DNA from: Lachnospiraceae bacterium
GTDB lineage: Bacteria; Bacillota; Clostridia; Lachnospirales; Lachnospiraceae
Direction: 5' to 3'
Length of the DNA: 64,000 bases
NCBI GenBank assembly: GCA_017623295.1
Contig: JAGAPK010000028.1
Location: forward strand, 1-64,000
The position numbers and the translations under genes were made by a program. Below the pieces are notes generated by a model, which made no database searches, was not told where the DNA came from, and saw only the letters and a list, made by a program, of their open reading frames with translations. How positions within the stretch are numbered: position 1 is the first letter of the stretch; the number at the start of each line of letters is the position of its first letter. Below, in pieces: positions 6,615 to 14,397 of the stretch.

Positions 6615-6660
6615 GAGCCCCGATTATGGTATAGTAGGTATATCGTATCGGGGCTCTTTC
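6615..6660 (+). terminator. Hairpin between xis and int
   Basis: GAGCCCCGAT (6615-6624) and ATCGGGGCTC (6647-6656) form a perfect 10-bp stem followed by TTTC. It could reduce read-through from xis into int, as expected where excisionase and integrase levels are set separately. The 22-base loop and short T run make it weaker than a standard terminator. Confidence 0.55.
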
Positions 6661-6681
6661 AGTTATGAAAGGAGCGATAAG

Positions 6682-7881
6682 ATGAGTACTGTAAAAAGAA
6701 GAGATAATAAAAATAGAGTACTAAGAAACGGAGAGAGCCAAACGAAAGACGGAAGATATATGTACAAGTACATTGATAGCAATGGAAAGCCCAATTATGT
6801 GTATAGTTGGCGTTTGGTACAGACGGATGTTACGCCACAAGGAAAGAAAGATAAACCGCCACTTAGAGATTTGATTAAGACAATCAATAGGGATTTGGAT
6901 GACGGTATCTATTCCAAAGGGGGAGAAATGACGGTTTTGGAATTAGTCAAGAAGTATGTTTCTCAAAAGACAGGCGTAAGACATAACACAGAAGCTAATT
7001 ACAATTTTGTTATCAATGTGATTGCAAAAGAGGACTTTGGAAAAAAGAGGATTGATAGAGTAAAACTATCTGACGCAAAGGGATGGTTGATTAAACTGCA
7101 AGCGGATGGGCGTGGTTATAGTTCTATTCATACCATTAGAGGAGTGGTAAGACCTGCCTTTCAAATGGCGGTAGATGATGATTTGCTCCGCAAGAATCCT
7201 TTTGAATTTCAGCTTGCAACAGTGGTTGTAAATGATAGTGTGACAAGGGAAGCAATTACAAGGAAGCAGGAAAAGCAGTTCTTAGAGTTTATCAAGAATG
7301 ATAAGCATTATTGCACCTACTATGACGGAATGTTTATTCTCTTTAAAACAGGGCTTCGTATTTCTGAATTTTGTGGACTGACGATAGCAGACATTGATTT
7401 GCAGGAGAGAAAAATCAATGTGAATCATCAGTTGCAGAGGAAAAGAAACATGGAGTACGTAATCGAAGAAACAAAGACCAATGCCGGAACAAGATTAGTA
7501 CCAATGACTGACGAAGTATATGAATGTTTTAAGCGTATTATTGCCAATCGTAAGAAGCCGAAGGTTGAGCCTATGATTGACGGAAAAGTAGGATTTTTGT
7601 TTTTAGACAAGAACGATATGCCTATGGTAGCTTTGCATTGGGAAAAGTATTTTCAGTATGCACTTGAAAAGCATAATAAGATTTACAGAGAACAGCTTCC
7701 GAAGATTACGCCCCATGTATGCAGACACACATTTTGCAGTAATATGGCAAAAGCCGGAATGAATCCAAAGACCTTGCAGAAAATTATGGGACATTCAGAT
7801 ATTGGTGTTACACTCAATACATACACACATTTAGACTTTGACGATATTCAAAAGGAAATGCAAGCGGTGTGCAATGCATGA
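6682..7881 (+). CDS. int: Tn916-family tyrosine recombinase (integrase)
   Basis: The ATG at 6682 follows GAAAGGAGCGATAA and gives 399 residues; an in-frame start at 6613 would be translated through the hairpin and is rejected. The N-terminal arm-binding domain (KRRDNKNRVL, GESQTKDGRYMYKYID) closely resembles Tn916 Int, followed by a SAM-like core-binding domain (about 85-180) and the catalytic domain. Catalytic residues are R225 (FKTGLRISE), H345 and R348 (HVCRHTF), H371 (MGHSDIGVTL) and Tyr381. It is encoded beside the right attachment site, as usual. Unlike Tn916, whose target choice is loose, the 31-bp att repeat implies a specific chromosomal target. Confidence 0.93.
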   Translation: MSTVKRRDNKNRVLRNGESQTKDGRYMYKYIDSNGKPNYVYSWRLVQTDVTPQGKKDKPPLRDLIKTINRDLDDGIYSKGGEMTVLELVKKYVSQKTGVRHNTEANYNFVINVIAKEDFGKKRIDRVKLSDAKGWLIKLQADGRGYSSIHTIRGVVRPAFQMAVDDDLLRKNPFEFQLATVVVNDSVTREAITRKQEKQFLEFIKNDKHYCTYYDGMFILFKTGLRISEFCGLTIADIDLQERKINVNHQLQRKRNMEYVIEETKTNAGTRLVPMTDEVYECFKRIIANRKKPKVEPMIDGKVGFLFLDKNDMPMVALHWEKYFQYALEKHNKIYREQLPKITPHVCRHTFCSNMAKAGMNPKTLQKIMGHSDIGVTLNTYTHLDFDDIQKEMQAVCNA

Positions 7882-7999
7882 GTTGTAAAGCTGTAAAAAG
7901 AGTATGGTTTTACAACTTATTTTACAACTTTTGAGGTGTAAGATATACTGAATTATACCAAAATATGCGAAAATAAGTAAAAATAAGAAAGTTGTAAAA
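7881..7999. repeat. Right-end integrase arm-type repeats
   Basis: Copies of AAGTTGTAAAA or its complement lie at 7881-7890 (imperfect, plus), 7908-7918 and 7920-7930 (minus, 12 bases apart) and 7989-7999 (plus). They fill the space between int and the right attachment site and match the site at 628-640, as expected for binding sites of the integrase N-terminal domain. Confidence 0.65.
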
Positions 8000-8004
8000 A
8001 TGCA

Positions 8005-8010
8005 TATAAT
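8005..8010 (+). promoter_or_regulatory. TATAAT box supplied by the element
   Basis: A consensus TATAAT lies 38 bases before the phosphatase start, inside the element, followed by AAAGGAG at 8031-8037. No good -35 was found at 16-18 bases. It may drive the phosphatase gene after integration replaced its original upstream region. Confidence 0.35.
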
Positions 8011-8047
8011 ATAAGAAAAATCCCTATTTTAAAGGAGTTTTAGATAC

Positions 8048-8078
8048 ATGATAAAAGTATTATTCATCTGCCACGGCA
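8048..8078 (+). repeat. Right attachment site (attR), 31-bp direct repeat
   Basis: The 31 bases beginning with the phosphatase start codon repeat 523-553 with one mismatch. Because the repeat is coding sequence from codon 1 to the start of codon 11, the gene stays intact at this junction. Confidence 0.88.
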
Positions 8079-8506
8079 ACATTTGTCGTTCCCCAATGGC
8101 AGAATTTATTTTAAAAGATATGGTATCAGCACGTGGCATAGACCCTAAATTCCACATTGAGTCCGCTGCGACAAGCTATGAAGAAATCGGCAATCCAGTT
8201 TATCCACCGGCGAGAGCAGAACTGGCCAAGCATGGAATTAGTTGCGTGGGTAAGACGGCACGTAAGCTGGTAAAAGCTGATTTTTCTGAATTTGATTACT
8301 TGATTGCAATGGAAGAATATAATCTTAGAAATATCAGACGGGAATTTGGAGCAGAGTTAACGAAACAGGTTAAATTGTTGTTGGATTATACAGACACTCC
8401 GGGCGATATTGATGATCCATGGTATACAGGCTCTTTTGATGAGACGTATCGGGAAATCGTTGCCGGATGCGAAGGCTTTTTAGAACAGATTGCAAACGAA
8501 TTGTAA
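8048..8506 (+). CDS. Low-molecular-weight protein tyrosine phosphatase
   Basis: This 152-residue cytoplasmic enzyme has the P-loop C8-x5-R14 in FICHGNICRSP, whose cysteine forms the phosphocysteine intermediate, and the general acid aspartate in the DDPWY segment near residue 120. The length is normal for the family, which dephosphorylates protein tyrosines or small phosphoesters. Its first 31 bases are the attachment site of the mobile element, so its ribosome binding site (AAAGGAG) and probably its promoter now come from the element. The catalytic loop begins inside the attachment site and continues past it, which explains why this conserved sequence can serve as a stable target. Confidence 0.93.
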   Translation: MIKVLFICHGNICRSPMAEFILKDMVSARGIDPKFHIESAATSYEEIGNPVYPPARAELAKHGISCVGKTARKLVKADFSEFDYLIAMEEYNLRNIRREFGAELTKQVKLLLDYTDTPGDIDDPWYTGSFDETYREIVAGCEGFLEQIANEL

Positions 8507-8535
8507 TTGTATATGCAAAAATACAAGGCTTTCCC

Positions 8536-8564
8536 TTGACAGTGTTTTTAAGTCTTAGTATTAT
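8536..8564 (+). promoter_or_regulatory. Sigma-A promoter of the glycine riboswitch transcript
   Basis: TTGACA (8536-8541) and TATTAT (8559-8564) are 17 bases apart. The predicted start near 8571 is a short distance before the riboswitch, as expected for its own leader. Confidence 0.75.
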
Positions 8565-8594
8565 AGTAATAATCGCATAAATAACCAATGGAAG

Positions 8595-8762
8595 GTTACA
8601 GGAAAGCAGACGAAATTGCACCGAAGGAGTAACACTCTCAGGTGTTTCTTGAAAAAGAAACGAGACTGTAACTGGATGGTCCGCTGGAGAATCTCAAAAA
8701 TGAGTGCCGAAGGTGAAAGCAAAGGAAACTTTGTGAATCTCTCAGGCAAAAGGACAGTGTGA
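8595..8762 (+). ncRNA. Tandem glycine riboswitch
   Basis: Two aptamer-like units follow one another. The first (about 8595-8671) has CACCGAAGGAGTAACACTCT followed by CAGG. The second (about 8692-8762) has GTGCCGAAGGTGAAAGCAAA and then CTCTCAGGCAAAAGGACAG. These CCGAAGG and CTCTCAGGNAAAAGGAC blocks are the conserved core of the gcvT-type glycine riboswitch. It lies between a sigma-A promoter and terminators ahead of a Na+/alanine-glycine symporter, so glycine level should set expression of the transporter. The direction of the switch cannot be decided by eye. Confidence 0.9.
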
Positions 8763-8824
8763 AATTTTAGAAAAGCAGACTTGTTTTTCTTTTATATTTG
8801 ATTTTGAGTCCAAAGATTTTCTTC

Positions 8825-8852
8825 AGTCCGAAGAATATCTTCGGACTTTTTT
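8825..8852 (+). terminator. Terminator in the riboswitch expression platform
   Basis: AGTCCGAAGA (8825-8834) pairs perfectly with TCTTCGGACT around ATA and is followed by a T tract. It lies about 60 bases after the second aptamer and is the likely regulated terminator. Confidence 0.85.
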
Positions 8853-8928
8853 ACTTTATTAGGAAACAACTTGTCACACTAAAGTGAGAAAGCTCTTTCT
8901 ATAAAGTAGCAACGCTCGCGCGCGGAGA

Positions 8929-8951
8929 GTTCGCCAGCGAACGCTTTTTTT
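8929..8951 (+). terminator. Second leader terminator-like hairpin
   Basis: GTTCGC-CA-GCGAAC (8929-8942) is followed by GC and seven Ts. It lies 80 bases beyond the first terminator and still ahead of the symporter gene, so the leader has two consecutive stop points, unless this hairpin belongs to an alternative fold. Confidence 0.65.
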
Positions 8952-9022
8952 ATGTGATAGGATAATGCTTGCAGGTGGTGATAACCCGACCGCAAGCGAA
9001 TTAGAAACAAACGGAGGACGAG

Positions 9023-10378
9023 ATGGAGTTTATAGCAAAAGTAGTTGAAGTGGTGAATACGTTTTTGTGGGATTATGCATTATTAATCCTGTTACTGGGA
9101 ACCGGTGTAATTTATACGGTTTCTTTGAAGTTTATTCAGGTGCGTAAGTTCGGGCAGGGAATGAAGTTATTGTTTGGTAATTTTTCTCTGCATGGTGATA
9201 ACAGTGGCAAAGGTTTAAGTTCTTTCCAGGCGTTGACAACAGCGGTTGCAGCGCAGGTAGGAACCGGTAATATTGCAGGTGCAGCGACAGCGATTGCAGC
9301 CGGCGGCCCGGGAGCAATTTTCTGGATGTGGGTAAGTGCTTTCTTTGGCATGGCGACGATTTATGGTGAAGCCGTAATGGCGCAGCATACCAGAGAAGAA
9401 AAAGATGGTGTTATCGTAGGTGGTCCGATTTATTATATCAAGTACATATTTAAAGGAAAGTTTGGAAAATTCCTGGCAGGATTTTTCTCAGTAGCTATTA
9501 TTTTGGCATTAGGCTTTATGGGGAATATGGTACAGTCCAATTCCATTAGCGCTGCATTTGAAAATGCATTTGGAGCAAATCCGCTGGCGGTAGGAATTTG
9601 TGTTGCGGTAGTAGCCGGTATCATTTTCATCGGTGGTATTAAGCGTATTGCGCGTGTGACAGAGAAGGTCGTTCCGCTTATGGCGCTTTTATACATTGTT
9701 GGATGTGTAATTATTCTTTGCATGAATCCGGCTGGTCTGGTAGAGGCATTCAAAAATATTTTCATAGGTGCTTTTTCACCGCAGTCTGTTGGTGGTGGTT
9801 TAATCGGTGTGACAGTACAGAAGGCAATGCGTTTTGGTGTAGCGCGAGGTTTGTTCTCCAACGAAGCGGGTATGGGTTCTACACCGCATGCACACGCAAC
9901 AGCTGATGTAGAGCATCCGTGTGATCAGGGTATTATTGCAATGATGGGTGTGTTTATTGATACGTTTGTTATTTTGACCTTAACAGCACTTGTTATTATT
10001 TCTACCGGTGTATTTAACAACGGACAGACCGGTGCAGAGTTGGCACAGACTGCGTTTAATGCAGGCTTTGGAAACTTTGGTAATATTTTTATTGCAATTT
10101 GTATGTTGTTCTTTGCTTTTACAACGATTGTAGGCTGGTATTATTTTGGCGAAGTCAATGTACGTTCTCTGTTTGGAGAGAAGATGGTAAAAGTATATGC
10201 GATTATCGTTGTTATTTGTGTAGTAATCGGTTCAACTTTGAAAGTAGACTTAGTTTGGAATATGTCAGATATGTTTAACGGTTTGATGGTACTTCCGAAC
10301 TTAATCGCAATCTTACCATGTATTACGCTTGTCCGTAAGCTGACCAAAGAGCATGAGACTGAATCCAAAAAAGAATAG
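9023..10378 (+). CDS. Sodium:alanine/glycine symporter (AGCS family)
   Basis: This 451-residue integral membrane protein has about ten hydrophobic segments and the AGCS signatures TGNIAGAATAIAAGGPGA (about residues 76-93) and SNEAGMGSTPHAHA (about 284-297). Family members import alanine and/or glycine with sodium. It starts after GGAGGACGAG. The tandem glycine riboswitch upstream makes glycine the most likely physiological substrate. Its end meets the convergent superoxide dismutase gene at a shared hairpin. Confidence 0.95.
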   Translation: MEFIAKVVEVVNTFLWDYALLILLLGTGVIYTVSLKFIQVRKFGQGMKLLFGNFSLHGDNSGKGLSSFQALTTAVAAQVGTGNIAGAATAIAAGGPGAIFWMWVSAFFGMATIYGEAVMAQHTREEKDGVIVGGPIYYIKYIFKGKFGKFLAGFFSVAIILALGFMGNMVQSNSISAAFENAFGANPLAVGICVAVVAGIIFIGGIKRIARVTEKVVPLMALLYIVGCVIILCMNPAGLVEAFKNIFIGAFSPQSVGGGLIGVTVQKAMRFGVARGLFSNEAGMGSTPHAHATADVEHPCDQGIIAMMGVFIDTFVILTLTALVIISTGVFNNGQTGAELAQTAFNAGFGNFGNIFIAICMLFFAFTTIVGWYYFGEVNVRSLFGEKMVKVYAIIVVICVVIGSTLKVDLVWNMSDMFNGLMVLPNLIAILPCITLVRKLTKEHETESKKE

Positions 10379-10395
10379 GGACAATGCCCCTATTC
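10373..10395. terminator. Bidirectional hairpin between symporter and sodC
   Basis: GAATAGGG (10373-10380) pairs with CCCTATTC (10388-10395). It overlaps the last codons of both convergent genes, which are only 11 bases apart. No long T run follows on either strand, so efficiency may be modest. Confidence 0.5.
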
Positions 10396-10887
10396 AATAA
10401 TGCCACAGGCGATTTTGGCACCGCTATCTCCGGAAGGTTGTGTCATGAAGTCATCCGGATGGGCATGCACGATTACACTGCGCCCAAGAATTTCAGGAAT
10501 GGTAAAAGAGTTCGTCAGAAAAGACTGCCAGGCGTAGCCATTGCAATTCAGAAGGGGTGGCAGGTCGCCGCGATGGTTTGGATGTTGGAAATTGTCCGGG
10601 TTATAATGATTTCCGGTATTGGCAAAGTCGTGGCCAGCATTTTCGGAGCAGTTTCCGTTTTCGTGGATATGGAAACCAAGGAAGTGGGAAGGTCCTTTTT
10701 CTGTTATGGTTGGCAACCCTCGAAATTGTGCATTTACGAGCACTCCGTAGGGCATTTGATAGAAGGCTACGACACCAATTAAATCAGGATGTAGAGAGTT
10801 GCCTTTTACAAGGGCTGATGCATCCGGTGCGGCGGATATGGTTGGCATATCCAAAAAGAAAGTGTTTTTTGAAGCAATATTTTTCAT
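10390..10887 (-). CDS. sodC: Cu/Zn superoxide dismutase family protein
   Basis: This 165-residue protein contains the copper-ligand segment GFHIHENGNC, the metal-loop histidines (NTGNHYNP, PNHRGDLPPL) and the C-terminal GRSVIVHAHPDDF plus SGDSGAKIACGII block that defines Cu/Zn SODs. These enzymes convert superoxide to oxygen and hydrogen peroxide. No signal peptide is visible, unlike most bacterial SodC proteins, so it may be cytoplasmic; spacing before the first conserved strand is also short. It is monocistronic with a GGAGGTTCCT site. Presence in an otherwise anaerobic-looking genome suggests an oxygen-stress role. Confidence 0.9.
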   Translation of the reverse strand: MKNIASKNTFFLDMPTISAAPDASALVKGNSLHPDLIGVVAFYQMPYGVLVNAQFRGLPTITEKGPSHFLGFHIHENGNCSENAGHDFANTGNHYNPDNFQHPNHRGDLPPLLNCNGYAWQSFLTNSFTIPEILGRSVIVHAHPDDFMTQPSGDSGAKIACGIIE

Positions 10888-11098
10888 AGGAACCTCCGGT
10901 TCTATTTATTTACGAATCACCGTTTTTATATCTATCATATGAGTTCTTTCTGACCTTTGTGTCATATGTTGTTATAAAAGAACTTATAGATTGCAATGTG
11001 GTGTAAAATTACTCAAATTTTACATATTTTTTGCAGAAAAAGATAGTTAAAAAAATGGTGATTCGTTATTTTTAAAGGGAATGAAGGAGGTACTTATT

Positions 11099-11347
11099 AT
11101 GAAATATATTTTTCGTTTGATGTCAAAAAGTAAAAAGGGTTCCTTGGAAGATAAGGCATACAGAGCTTTGGTTATCAATACAGCGTTATGGTTTCTGATA
11201 GGATGTGTGGCTGCATGGGTTATTTGCGGGGCTTGTCGTGCACCGGAAGATTTGGTTAGTTCTTATATGGTAACAACAGGAGCATGTAGTTCATTGATTG
11301 TGGGATATGGCGCAGGTGTTGTGTGGCTTCTTCGCCATGCTGAGTAG
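11099..11347 (+). CDS. Small two-TM membrane protein
   Basis: The 82-residue protein starts at 11099, eight bases after AAGGAGGT; an upstream in-frame ATG (11081) overlaps that site and is rejected. It has a basic N-terminus (MKYIFRLMSKSKKG) and two hydrophobic segments (about residues 27-46 and 55-75) separated by a short loop CGACRAPEDLV. No family was recognised. It is a single gene between sodC and the phosphate locus. Confidence 0.7.
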   Translation: MKYIFRLMSKSKKGSLEDKAYRALVINTALWFLIGCVAAWVICGACRAPEDLVSSYMVTTGACSSLIVGYGAGVVWLLRHAE

Positions 11348-11446
11348 GGTTCGTAAACGAACTCTTTTTTTGTCCCTTTTTGTAAAAAAAGTTTTGTTAA
11401 AAAAGTTTTGTAAGAAAAGTTTTATAAAAAAAATTTTCGAAAAAAG

Positions 11447-11475
11447 TTACATAAAATTTACATAAAAATTACTCG
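11447..11475 (+). promoter_or_regulatory. Pho-box-like repeats upstream of pstS
   Basis: TTACATAAAAT (11447), TTACATAAAAA (11458) and TTAC (11469) begin exactly 11 bases apart, one helical turn, as in PhoP/PhoB binding sites. They lie about 180 bases before pstS. The rest of the 302-bp gap (11348-11649) holds A/T-rich tracts and a leader hairpin (CAAG-A-CATCAG pairing with CTGATG-CTTG, 11528-11554). The response regulator at 17774 is the probable binder. Confidence 0.65.
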
Positions 11476-11649
11476 CTTTTGATAGTTTGTAAAACGGTTC
11501 CTTTGTTAAACTTAGGCACAGATGAGGCAAGACATCAGTCAAATCTGATGCTTGTCCGTCGATGAAAATATGAGAAGAAAACTGTGCAATGTATAGAATA
11601 CATAGTGGCATTGTTAACAGGAAAGTAACAAGAAAGGAAATGAGGAATT

Positions 11650-12603
11650 ATGAAAAAGAACACAGTAAAAAAACTTATCACAGCAATCGGTGTTAGTGCA
11701 CTGATGTTAGCAAGCTTAACAGGATGCGGCTCTACAGAAGAAGCTGCTGCTGAAACAACAGAAGTAGTTGAAGAAACAGTAGCAGAAGATGCTGCAACAG
11801 AAGTAGCTGAGGCAGAAGAAACAGTAGCAGAAGAAACAACTGAAGAAACAGCAGAAAACACAGATTTAAGCGGAACAATTACAATGGCTGGTTCCACATC
11901 TATGGAGAAATTTGCAAATGCATTAGCAGAAAGCTTCATGGCAAAATATCCGGGCGTAACAGTAACAGCTGAGTTTACAGGTTCTTCCGCAGGTGTTGAA
12001 TCCGTTCTTGCAGGTAGCGTAGATATTGGTAACTCTTCCAGAAATCTGAAAGATGAAGAAGTAGCTAACGGCGCAGTAGAAAATATCGTAGCAATTGATG
12101 GTATCGCAGTTGTAACAGATGCTGCAAATACAGTAACAAACTTAACAAAAGATCAGTTAATCAGCATTTACACAGGTGAAATCAAAAACTGGAGTGAACT
12201 TGGCGGTGAAGATTTAGCAATCGTTGTAGTTGGACGTGAAGCAGGTTCTGGTACACGTGGAGCATTCGAAGAAATTCTTGGAATTGAAGATGCATGTGCT
12301 TATGCAAATGAACTTGATTCTACAGGTGCAGTTATGGCAAAAGTAGCATCTACACCGGGTGCAATCGGTTATGTTTCTTTAGATGTTCTTGATGACACAG
12401 TTATTGCTTTGACTTTGGATGATGTAGAACCTAGTGCTGAAACAATCAAATCTGGTGAATATTTCTTAAGCAGACCATTCGTAATGGCTACAAATGGTGA
12501 AATTGCAGAGCAGAGCGAAGCAGTTCAGGCATTATTTGATTACTTACAGTCAGATGAAGGTAAAGAATTAGTTGCTTCCGTTGGTTTAATCGTAGTTGAC
12601 TAA
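11650..12603 (+). CDS. pstS: Phosphate ABC transporter substrate-binding lipoprotein
   Basis: This 317-residue protein has a lipoprotein signal (lipobox LASLTGC at about 20-26), an Ala/Glu/Thr-rich linker to about residue 75 and a PBP-like phosphate-binding domain with GSTSMEKFANALAESF, GSSAGVESVLAG and GREAGSGTRGAFEEI, the loops that clamp phosphate. It captures phosphate outside the membrane and delivers it to PstCA. It follows the Pho-box-like repeats and is the first gene of the pst cluster. Confidence 0.96.
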   Translation: MKKNTVKKLITAIGVSALMLASLTGCGSTEEAAAETTEVVEETVAEDAATEVAEAEETVAEETTEETAENTDLSGTITMAGSTSMEKFANALAESFMAKYPGVTVTAEFTGSSAGVESVLAGSVDIGNSSRNLKDEEVANGAVENIVAIDGIAVVTDAANTVTNLTKDQLISIYTGEIKNWSELGGEDLAIVVVGREAGSGTRGAFEEILGIEDACAYANELDSTGAVMAKVASTPGAIGYVSLDVLDDTVIALTLDDVEPSAETIKSGEYFLSRPFVMATNGEIAEQSEAVQALFDYLQSDEGKELVASVGLIVVD

Positions 12604-12617
12604 TGAAAGGGGCTTCT

Positions 12618-13532
12618 ATGACAAGAGAAAAACGCAAAATTGTGAATGTAGAGTTCATAGCGCAGACCGTATTTACGGTTTGCGCGTTTTTCGCAGTAAT
12701 GGCAGTCGTGTCTATTACGCTGTATATGATATGGAATGGTACACCGGCAATTTTTCAGGTGGGTATCAAAGAAATCTTATTTTCATCTACATGGAAACCG
12801 ACAGCAGAAGATCCGTCCTTTGGTATTTTGTATGTTATTTTGACCTCTATTGTAGGAACGGTAATGGCAATTTTAATCGGTGTTCCGATTGGTCTTTTGA
12901 CCGCCGTATTTCTGGCAGAAGTAGCACCGAAGAAACTGGTAGCCATCGTAAAACCGGCAGTAGAATTACTGGCAGGAATTCCTTCTGTTATTTATGGTCT
13001 TCTTGGTTTGATGATTTTGAACCCTCTTATGTACAAACTGGAGCAGTTTTTGTTCAAGGGTTCTGAAACGCATCAATTTACAGGTGGTGCTAATCTGATT
13101 TCAGCGGTAATCGTACTTGCTGTTATGATTCTGCCGACTGTTATCAATATCAGTGAATCGGCAATGCGTGCTGTTTCACCGCAGTTAAAAGCAGCATCGT
13201 TGGCACTTGGGGCATCTCATATGCAGACGATTTTTAAGGTAATTATTCCGGCAGCAAAATCCGGCATTATCAGTGCTGTTGTGCTTGGTGTGGGTCGTGC
13301 GATTGGCGAAGCAATGGCAATCAGTCTGGTTTCCGGAAGTTCTGTCAATGCGCCATTACCATTTAATTCCGTTCGTTTCCTGACAACTGCTATCGTAAGT
13401 GAGATGGGATATGCAAGTGGATTACATAGACAGGTATTATTTACCATTGGTCTGGTATTATTTGTCTTTATTATGATTATTAACATTGCCTTAAGTAAAT
13501 TATTGAAGAAGGGAGAGAACGCAAATGACTAG
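12618..13532 (+). CDS. pstC: Phosphate ABC transporter permease PstC
   Basis: The start at 12618 follows GAAAGGGG; the in-frame ATG at 12603 overlaps the pstS stop and has no site. The 304-residue protein has a long N-terminal TM segment, a periplasmic-side loop and the binding-protein-dependent permease core with the EAA-type loop (ISESAMRAVSPQLKAASLAL), which contacts PstB. It pairs with PstA to form the channel. The end overlaps pstA by eight bases. Confidence 0.95.
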   Translation: MTREKRKIVNVEFIAQTVFTVCAFFAVMAVVSITLYMIWNGTPAIFQVGIKEILFSSTWKPTAEDPSFGILYVILTSIVGTVMAILIGVPIGLLTAVFLAEVAPKKLVAIVKPAVELLAGIPSVIYGLLGLMILNPLMYKLEQFLFKGSETHQFTGGANLISAVIVLAVMILPTVINISESAMRAVSPQLKAASLALGASHMQTIFKVIIPAAKSGIISAVVLGVGRAIGEAMAISLVSGSSVNAPLPFNSVRFLTTAIVSEMGYASGLHRQVLFTIGLVLFVFIMIINIALSKLLKKGENAND

Positions 13533-14376
13533 AAAAACAAAAGATAAGTTTGTATTAGGGCTTATTTATCTGGCAGCATTCTTTTCCGTTGTATTATTGA
13601 TTGGTATTATCGGTTATGTTTTTGTCAAAGGAGTTTCGAGTATCAACTGGACCTTTTTGACAACTGTTACAAGTGCCTTAAAAGGAACAACAGGTATTGC
13701 GGGCAACATTGTAAATACACTGTACATAGTAATTTTAACACTTTTGATAGCAACTCCAATCGGAATTGGTTCTGCAATTTATCTGAATGAATATGCTAAA
13801 CCGGGCAAAATCGTCAGATTAATTGAATTTACAACAGAAACCTTGTCCGGTATTCCTTCTATTATTTTTGGTTTGTTCGGTATGGTATTTTTTGGTAATA
13901 CGTTAGGATTTGGTTATTCGATTCTGACCGGTTCTTTAACACTTACATTAATGATTCTGCCGTTGATTACCAGAAATACACAGGAAGCATTGAAAACCGT
14001 GCCGGACAGTTATCGAAGCGGTGCAGTTGGTATGGGAGCTACCAAGTGGTATATGATTCGGACAATTTTACTTCCTTCTGCCATGCCTGGCATTTTAACG
14101 GGTATTATTCTTGCAATTGGTCGTATTGTTGGAGAGTCGGCAGCATTGCTTTTTACTGCCGGAAGTGGATATCTTCTGCCGAAAGCCGGAAAAGGTCTTT
14201 TGAATAAAATCATGGAGTCCGGCGGTACTTTGACGATTCAGTTATATCTAAGTATGTCAAAAGCGCAGTATGATGTGGCATTTGGTATAGCGGTAGTTTT
14301 GCTGGTGATTGTATTATGTATCAATTTCCTTACCAAATTTTTGGCAAAGAAGCTGGATGTAAATGCCAAAGCATAA
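13525..14376 (+). CDS. pstA: Phosphate ABC transporter permease PstA
   Basis: This 283-residue membrane protein has six hydrophobic segments and the EAA-type loop TQEALKTVPDSYRSGAVGM followed by ATKWYMIRTILLPSAMPG, typical of PstA. It starts inside the end of pstC after AAGGGAGAGAA, indicating translational coupling. It forms the phosphate channel with PstC. Confidence 0.95.
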   Translation: MTRKTKDKFVLGLIYLAAFFSVVLLIGIIGYVFVKGVSSINWTFLTTVTSALKGTTGIAGNIVNTLYIVILTLLIATPIGIGSAIYLNEYAKPGKIVRLIEFTTETLSGIPSIIFGLFGMVFFGNTLGFGYSILTGSLTLTLMILPLITRNTQEALKTVPDSYRSGAVGMGATKWYMIRTILLPSAMPGILTGIILAIGRIVGESAALLFTAGSGYLLPKAGKGLLNKIMESGGTLTIQLYLSMSKAQYDVAFGIAVVLLVIVLCINFLTKFLAKKLDVNAKA

Positions 14377-14397
14377 GAAGAGCAGAAAGGATTCAGA

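Larger units (their letters stand above)
523..8078 (+). mobile_element. Integrated CRESS-Rep element with Tn916-type int/xis
   Basis: The boundaries are two direct copies of a 31-bp sequence (523-553 and 8048-8078, one mismatch) that is the 5' end of a low-molecular-weight phosphatase gene. Between them lie, in order, an XRE regulator, a Sel1 lipoprotein, a compound inverted repeat, an OB-fold-like protein, a membrane protein, an FtsK/HerA ATPase, a nonanucleotide stem-loop, a CRESS-type Rep, a Tn916-type Xis and a Tn916-type Int. Integrase arm-type repeats sit inside both ends. No classical relaxase, type IV secretion genes or capsid genes are visible, so it is probably a mobilisable or replicative integrative element rather than a self-sufficient conjugative one. 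The bounds and the integrase are well supported; the lifestyle is inference. Confidence 0.88.

Noticed and set aside
6613-6681. N-terminal extension of the integrase
   Set aside because: It would be translated through the xis-int hairpin; Tn916-type integrases begin at the residues encoded from 6682, which has a strong ribosome binding site.
10384-10782. 132-residue plus-strand frame
   Set aside because: It lies antisense to the Cu/Zn superoxide dismutase, whose metal-binding motifs are unmistakable; no ribosome binding site or domain supports the plus frame.
12596-13066. 156-residue plus-strand frame
   Set aside because: It overlaps pstC in another frame; pstC has membrane segments and family motifs, this frame has none.
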